Source: Microcoleus vaginatus WJT46-NPBG5 (GTDB taxonomy: Bacteria > Cyanobacteriota > Cyanobacteriia > Cyanobacteriales > Oscillatoriaceae). Taken from it: a stretch of DNA of 64,000 nucleotides. Below the pieces are notes generated by a model. That model made no database searches, had not been told where the DNA came from, and saw nothing but the letters and a program-made list of their open reading frames with translations. Each line of letters starts with the position of its first letter. The stretch's first letter is position 1. Below are positions 61,825-64,000 of the stretch, one piece after another. The stretch lies in the NCBI GenBank assembly GCA_019359355.1, contig JAHHHM010000026.1, forward strand, positions 1 through 64,000, written 5' to 3'. A program made the translations under genes and the position numbers.

Positions 61825-64000
61825 ATGCTCAGCAATTGCACAGATGCATCTATCCACCGGCTGTTTGAATTCCAAGTCGAGCAGACGCCTACTGCTAAGG
61901 CAGTAGTCTTTGGCAGCCAGCAACTGACTTACCAAGAACTGAACGAGCGGGCTAACCAACTCGCGCATCACCTCATCAATTTAGGCGTGGGTTCGGATGC
62001 ACTCGTGGGAATTTGCGTAGAACGCGCCTTGGAGATGGTGATAGGAGTCCTGGGCATCCTTAAAGCCGGCGGTGCCTACGTCCCACTAGACCCGGCCTAT
62101 CCCAAAGAGCGGTTAGCCTTTATGCTAGAAGACGCTCGCGTGCCGGTGTTGCTCACCCAGGCACACCTAGCGGAGTCTCTTCCTGAACATCAGTCACACT
62201 CGATCTGCCTGGATGCAGACTGGGAACTTATCGCCCAACAAAGCCAGGAAAACCTCTGCACAGTCGTGACTCCCGACAACCTGGCTTATGTAATCTACAC
62301 TTCGGGTTCCACTGGCACACCCAAGGGAGTGGCCATGTGTCACCGGCCCTTAACGAATTTGCTCCATTGGCAACTGGAAAACTCAACCGTTTCTCACGGC
62401 GCAAAAACGCTGCAATTTGCTCCAATCAGCTTCGATGTTTCCTTTCAAGAGATGTTCTCTACTTGGTGTTCGGGCGGAACACTGGTCTTAATCTCAGAAG
62501 AAGTGCGGCGAGATGCTGTAGCGCTGTTGGATTTTATTACCCAAGAATCGATTAACAGACTGTTTCTTCCTTTTGTTGCCTTACAGCAGCTAGCCGAAGT
62601 TGCTGACACTCACGAAACAGTTGCGACAAATCTGTGCGAAGTCGTCACCGCCGGCGAACAGTTGCAGATCACCCGGCAAATCGTTAATTGGTTTGCAAAG
62701 CTCAAAAATTGTACCCTGCATAATCACTATGGGCCATCCGAAACCCATGTCGTCACCGCTTTCACCCTCACAGGTACACCCGAAAGTTGGCCGGCACTTC
62801 CCCCCATCGGTTGCCCCATCACTAACACGCAAATTTACCTGCTAGACGCCCAAATGCAGCCGGTTGCCGCCGGCACCCCTGGAGAACTTTATATTGCCGG
62901 CATTGCCTTAGCGCGAGGATATGTCAACCGGCCCGATTTAACAGCTGAACGCTTTATTCCAAATCCCCTTAACATTTACCCTTCAGATCGGCTTTACAAA
63001 ACCGGCGACTTAGCGCGTTATTTACCCGATGGCAACATCGAGTATCTTGGACGGATTGATCATCAAGTTAAAATTCGCGGCTATCGCATTGAACTGGGCG
63101 AGATTGAAGCAGCCTTGTGGCAACATCCAGCCGTGCGGGAAGCAGCTGTTGTGGCGCGGGAGGATGTACCGGGAGATAAGCGCTTAGTTGCTTATTTAGT
63201 CCAAAATCCTCAATACGAAGGCTCACCTGAACAGATTGCCCAGTGGCAGGCTGAGCAAATCGAGCAATGGCAAATTGTTTACGACGAAACTTATAGCCAC
63301 AGCGCCACTGATCAAGATCCAACATTTAATATTGCCGGTTGGAATAGTAGTTATACAGGCTTACCCATCCCGGAAGCAGAAATGCGTGAGTGGGTAGATC
63401 GCACTGTTGAGCGCATCCTGTCCTTGCAACCCAAACGTGTCCTCGATATCGGCTGTGGCACCGGCTTGCTGCTGTTCCCCATTGCGCCTCACTGTAGCCA
63501 TTATCTAGGAACAGACTTCTCGCAAGAAGTTGTAGATTACCTTCAGCAGCAGTTGCAGAAGATGGATTTGCAATTGCCCCAAGTCACCCTCGAACGCAGA
63601 ACCGCAGACGACTTTGAAGGAATTGAACCCGAAGCCTTTGACGCGGTTATTCTCAACTCACTCACCCAGCTTTTTCCCAGCATCGACTATCTGTTAAAAG
63701 TTCTGGAAAGTGCCTTAACTCGGGTATCCCCAGGCGGCTTCATTTTTGTCGGGGATGTCAGCAGCCTACCGCTCCTGGAAGCCTACCACGCCTCTGTTCA
63801 GTTGTATCAAGCTCCTGATACCCTCTCACGAGGGCAACTCGCTCAGCGCGTGCGGCAGAATTTAGCCCAAGAAGAGAAACTGGTAATCGATCCAACCTTT
63901 TTCACAGCGCTAAAACAGCATTTCCCGCAAATTACTGATGTCCAGATTCAATTAAAGCGGGGTCGCTATCATAATGAACTCTCCCGTTTCCGCTATGATG
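61825..64000 (+). CDS. Non-ribosomal peptide synthetase, first module (A-MT), partial
   Basis: An open frame from ATG 61825 (the nearest upstream in-frame stop is at 61816) to the window end, 725 codons so far. It opens directly with an adenylation domain (RLFEFQVEQTP), A3 YTSGSTGTPKG near residue 160, A5 YGPSET, A7 YKTGDLARYLPDG, A8 GRIDHQVKIRGYRIELGEIE. A class I SAM-dependent methyltransferase is inserted after A8 (VLDIGCGTG near residue 539, later LKRGRYHNELSRFRYD), the usual place for A-embedded methyltransferases. With no condensation domain first, it is an initiation module. Residues aligned to the GrsA specificity code read D-V-Q-F-V-A-H-V-V, close to proline-type codes, an uncertain prediction. 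Confidence 0.92.
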   Translation, partial: MLSNCTDASIHRLFEFQVEQTPTAKAVVFGSQQLTYQELNERANQLAHHLINLGVGSDALVGICVERALEMVIGVLGILKAGGAYVPLDPAYPKERLAFMLEDARVPVLLTQAHLAESLPEHQSHSICLDADWELIAQQSQENLCTVVTPDNLAYVIYTSGSTGTPKGVAMCHRPLTNLLHWQLENSTVSHGAKTLQFAPISFDVSFQEMFSTWCSGGTLVLISEEVRRDAVALLDFITQESINRLFLPFVALQQLAEVADTHETVATNLCEVVTAGEQLQITRQIVNWFAKLKNCTLHNHYGPSETHVVTAFTLTGTPESWPALPPIGCPITNTQIYLLDAQMQPVAAGTPGELYIAGIALARGYVNRPDLTAERFIPNPLNIYPSDRLYKTGDLARYLPDGNIEYLGRIDHQVKIRGYRIELGEIEAALWQHPAVREAAVVAREDVPGDKRLVAYLVQNPQYEGSPEQIAQWQAEQIEQWQIVYDETYSHSATDQDPTFNIAGWNSSYTGLPIPEAEMREWVDRTVERILSLQPKRVLDIGCGTGLLLFPIAPHCSHYLGTDFSQEVVDYLQQQLQKMDLQLPQVTLERRTADDFEGIEPEAFDAVILNSLTQLFPSIDYLLKVLESALTRVSPGGFIFVGDVSSLPLLEAYHASVQLYQAPDTLSRGQLAQRVRQNLAQEEKLVIDPTFFTALKQHFPQITDVQIQLKRGRYHNELSRFRYD

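Noticed and set aside
1-64000. CRISPR arrays, tRNA or rRNA genes
   Set aside because: No regularly spaced repeats and no cloverleaf or rRNA-like sequence was found on reading the spacers; a covariance-model scan would be needed to exclude a missed tRNA.

Overview
The window reads as chromosome of a filamentous, Oscillatoriales-like cyanobacterium. This rests on gene content: a COP23-family protein, an SLH/OprB iron-uptake porin, an ECF sigma factor resembling cyanobacterial SigG, two giant Ser/Thr kinase-AAA-GAF proteins, several CBS or coiled-coil histidine kinases, and an NRPS start. Species cannot be fixed from the sequence alone. The hexamer GCCGGC (often TGCCGGCA) recurs densely in genes and spacers, while the usual cyanobacterial HIP1 octamer GCGATCGC was seen only a handful of times. 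No rRNA, tRNA or CRISPR array was found.

Layout. 1-7.5 kb: a six-gene minus-strand cell-surface polysaccharide cluster (three glycosyltransferases, an O-antigen-polymerase-like protein, a 2-oxoglutarate oxygenase, a Wzx-like flippase) bounded by GC-rich hairpins. 7.7-10.3 kb: leuS. 10.6-15.4 kb: an XRE repressor/ImmA-type metalloprotease pair divergent from a tightly coupled three-gene operon (CblD/MMADHC-like protein, Cas4-like Fe-S nuclease, catalytically intact long prokaryotic Argonaute). 16-25 kb: envelope and secreted proteins (RTX/Calx-beta protein, porin, trypsin-like protease, COP23) plus an ECF sigma/anti-sigma pair. 25-30.5 kb: a Ser/Thr kinase-AAA-GAF-adenylate cyclase. 31-39 kb: housekeeping genes (moaE, pyrB, aroK, argB, a 3-methyladenine DNA glycosylase), a decayed mgtE and small proteins. 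39-46.5 kb: a membrane coiled-coil protein, a histidine kinase, then a possible accessory/defence cluster (divergent serine recombinase, HsdR_N-like nuclease, VOC protein, C5 DNA methyltransferase with a long C-terminal extension). 47-49.6 kb: a second XRE/ImmA pair divergent from two unrecognised genes. 50-61 kb: a 4xCBS histidine kinase, cbbY, a Uma2-type protein, and a kinase-AAA-GAF-histidine kinase giant. 61.8 kb to the end: the first module (A plus embedded methyltransferase) of an NRPS that runs off the window.

Most notable: the two XRE/ImmA loci share more than protein homology. Each divergent promoter region carries GTTGA-N8/9-TCAAC operators whose TTGACG half doubles as a -35 box, 18 bp ahead of a TAGNAT -10, followed by a second operator or partial operator 38-40 bp on. 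By analogy with DdrO/IrrE and ImmR/ImmA, this suggests a protease-triggered derepression switch controlling an Argonaute/Cas4-like operon at one locus and an uncharacterised gene pair at the other. That regulatory link is inference; the repeats, coupling and catalytic residues are visible directly.
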